DNA of 64,000 nucleotides from Elusimicrobiaceae bacterium. GTDB taxonomy: Bacteria > Elusimicrobiota > Elusimicrobia > Elusimicrobiales > Elusimicrobiaceae. The notes beneath the pieces are model-generated. The model was not told where the DNA came from. It was given only the letters and a program-made list of their open reading frames with translations, and did not search any database. Location of the stretch: contig JAFVFN010000026.1 of the NCBI GenBank assembly GCA_017475405.1, positions 1 to 64,000 on the forward strand. The letters run 5' to 3'. Shown in pieces: positions 63,150-64,000 of this stretch. The translations under genes were made by a program, and so were the position numbers. How positions within the stretch are numbered: the stretch's first letter is position 1; each line of letters opens with the position of its first letter.

Positions 63150-63229
63150 CGCGTCAAAAATAACACTTGACGCGTTTTTTTTTTTTGATATTCTCTCTTT
63201 ATAAGTAAAAAATATATAAGGAGAGAAAT
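63150..63229 (+). promoter_or_regulatory. pilin upstream unit type B, copy 3
   Basis: Perfect 8-bp stem (63150-63157 with 63167-63174) and 12 T. TTGACG (63167-63172), 16 nt, TATTCT (63189-63194), then the TTCTCTC / GAGAGAA inverted repeat over the ribosome site. Here a separate terminator (63088-63114) already closes the upstream gene, so the first stem is not needed for that gene and seems to belong to the unit itself. Confidence 0.77.
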
Positions 63230-63739
63230 ATGGTTCAACAGAAACATGCATTTACGCTCATAGAGCTACTCGTTGTTGTGCTGATTATAGGTATCTTGGC
63301 TGCAATAGCACTGCCTCAGTATAAAATTGCTGTAACGAAGAGTAAATACGCTACACTCAAGAATTTGGTTAAGAGTATTGCTTTGGCTCAAGAAAATTAT
63401 TACTTGGCTAATGGCAAATATTCAACTGATTTTGAGAGTCTTGATCTCAGTTTACCGGCTGATAAAGAAAGTTCGAGTACGACAAAAAAATATGATTATT
63501 CTTGGGGGTACTGTCATTTAAATGATGCATCTCTGATTGCATGTGGAAATTCTAAAATAAAAATGCAGTTTCAGAATAGGTATACTCATATATCTTTATT
63601 TCCTAATCAGCAAACTTGTATTGCTTTATCAGAAAATCTTTCGGATGTAAATAATAAAGTCTGTCAAATAGAAACAGGCCGGAATATCCCTTCTGGAGGA
63701 GGTACAGGATTTTCATCATACAGATATAGTACTGATTGA
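63230..63739 (+). CDS. type IV pilin (PilE-like)
   Basis: 169-residue pilin, leader MVQQKHA then FTLIELL, cleavage predicted after Ala7. Four Cys (GYCHLN, IACGN, QTCIAL, KVCQIE). Leader and upstream unit match the genes at 23230 and 60872, but the globular domain differs. Convergent with the malQ-like gene. Confidence 0.9.
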   Translation: MVQQKHAFTLIELLVVVLIIGILAAIALPQYKIAVTKSKYATLKNLVKSIALAQENYYLANGKYSTDFESLDLSLPADKESSSTTKKYDYSWGYCHLNDASLIACGNSKIKMQFQNRYTHISLFPNQQTCIALSENLSDVNNKVCQIETGRNIPSGGGTGFSSYRYSTD

Positions 63740-63770
63740 GCATACGCAAAGATTTGAGAATAATAAAAAG

Positions 63771-63797
63771 TTCCCCACTATTATGTCATAGTGGGAA
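63771..63797 (-). terminator. terminator of the malQ-like gene
   Basis: 8-bp core stem (63774-63781 with 63788-63795), extended by two A-T pairs across a bulged C. On the minus strand it is followed by AACTTTTTATT. Confidence 0.75.
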
Positions 63798-63818
63798 ACA
63801 ATGAAAACACATCAATTT

Positions 63819-64000
63819 TTATCGACCGCTCGTATTAATCATTTCTTTGAGCTTATCGTTAAACGCAGTAGCTTCTGTCAAGGTTTCCAACGTCATTGGC
63901 ATACGGTAGCGCCAATAATGTCTGGGGTTAGCCGGGATGTTAATGCGTTCTTCATCCGGATTAGCACCGCGCAGGGTTTCATCCATGGCGGTTAAGTCTT
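63819..64000 (-). CDS. malQ: 4-alpha-glucanotransferase, C-terminal fragment (partial)
   Basis: The last 60 or so residues of a gene running off the right edge. The segment ERINIPANPRHYWRYRMPMTLETL matches the C-terminal end of amylomaltases (family GH77, DPE2-like form). These transfer maltosyl or longer glucan units during maltose and glycogen metabolism. Only the end is visible, so domain layout and completeness are unknown. Confidence 0.75.
   Translation of the reverse strand, partial: DLTAMDETLRGANPDEERINIPANPRHYWRYRMPMTLETLTEATAFNDKLKEMINTSGR

Noticed and set aside
1-64000. tRNA and rRNA genes
   Set aside because: No cloverleaf with a T-arm GTTCRANNC and no conserved rRNA segment was noticed in the intergenic regions. 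A tRNAscan run would be decisive.

Overview
The window looks like a chromosome segment of a fermentative, anaerobic Elusimicrobiota bacterium of the gut Elusimicrobium type. The phylum call is inference. It rests on many single type IV pilin genes scattered between housekeeping operons, which I recall from Elusimicrobium minutum, on an anaerobic class III ribonucleotide reductase, on a Na+-pumping biotin-dependent decarboxylase, and on a Gram-negative envelope gene set (Lgt, lipoproteins, heptose-type nucleotidyltransferase). Genes are tightly packed, with many 4-nt or longer overlaps. No rRNA, tRNA, CRISPR array or prophage was seen.

Layout. 1-640: 5' end of an IS30-type element that breaks a pilin gene, then that gene's structured leader. 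681-3813: znuACB-type metal uptake operon overlapping nth. 3893-7787 (minus): birA-oadG-oadA-oadB, a Na+ pump operon carrying its own biotin ligase. 8.1-17 kb: pilin, pdxA, two PpiC-type foldases, mfd, PBP1A. 17-25 kb: pilin, response regulator, rsmD-nuclease-proBAC, pilin, ZIP transporter, pilin. 25-34 kb: membrane and secreted proteins of unknown role, M29 aminopeptidase, a split class III RNR, a TupA-like ATP-grasp gene with a pilin-type leader, TspO. 34-39 kb: accB-like, accC, rfaE2-like, a serine-palmitoyltransferase-like gene and a GNAT-fold gene (lipid metabolism). 39-51 kb: pilin, rluD-lgt-MBL-ftsB-eno-pgm, pilin, rlmN-lipoprotein-queC-aspartokinase-like cluster, pilin. 51.8-60.8 kb: a 2779-residue lipid/polyketide synthase (KS-AT-KS-ACP-ACP-KR-DH) and its phosphopantetheinyl transferase. 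60.9-64 kb: pilin, acyl-CoA carboxyltransferase, pilin, and the 3' end of a malQ-like gene.

The main discovery candidate is a leader RNA of about 230-260 nt found eight times: seven before pilin genes and one before the ATP-grasp gene. In every copy a 9-11 nt strand (K1), next to a small P1 stem, is perfectly complementary to a strand (K2) 100-112 nt downstream in the loop of a terminator-like hairpin. The K1/K2 sequence differs in every copy, which is strong compensatory variation. The 5' strand of P1 can in most copies also pair with a segment just before the Shine-Dalgarno site, which suggests a switch.

The other three pilin genes share a different upstream unit: a terminator with a 12-T run, a promoter, and an inverted repeat that would hide the ribosome site only in read-through transcripts. 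Further oddities are a BCCP with Ser at the biotin-Lys position, a class III RNR whose glycyl-radical tail is a separate gene, ACP domains with Thr at the pantetheine site, and several enzymes with altered signature motifs.
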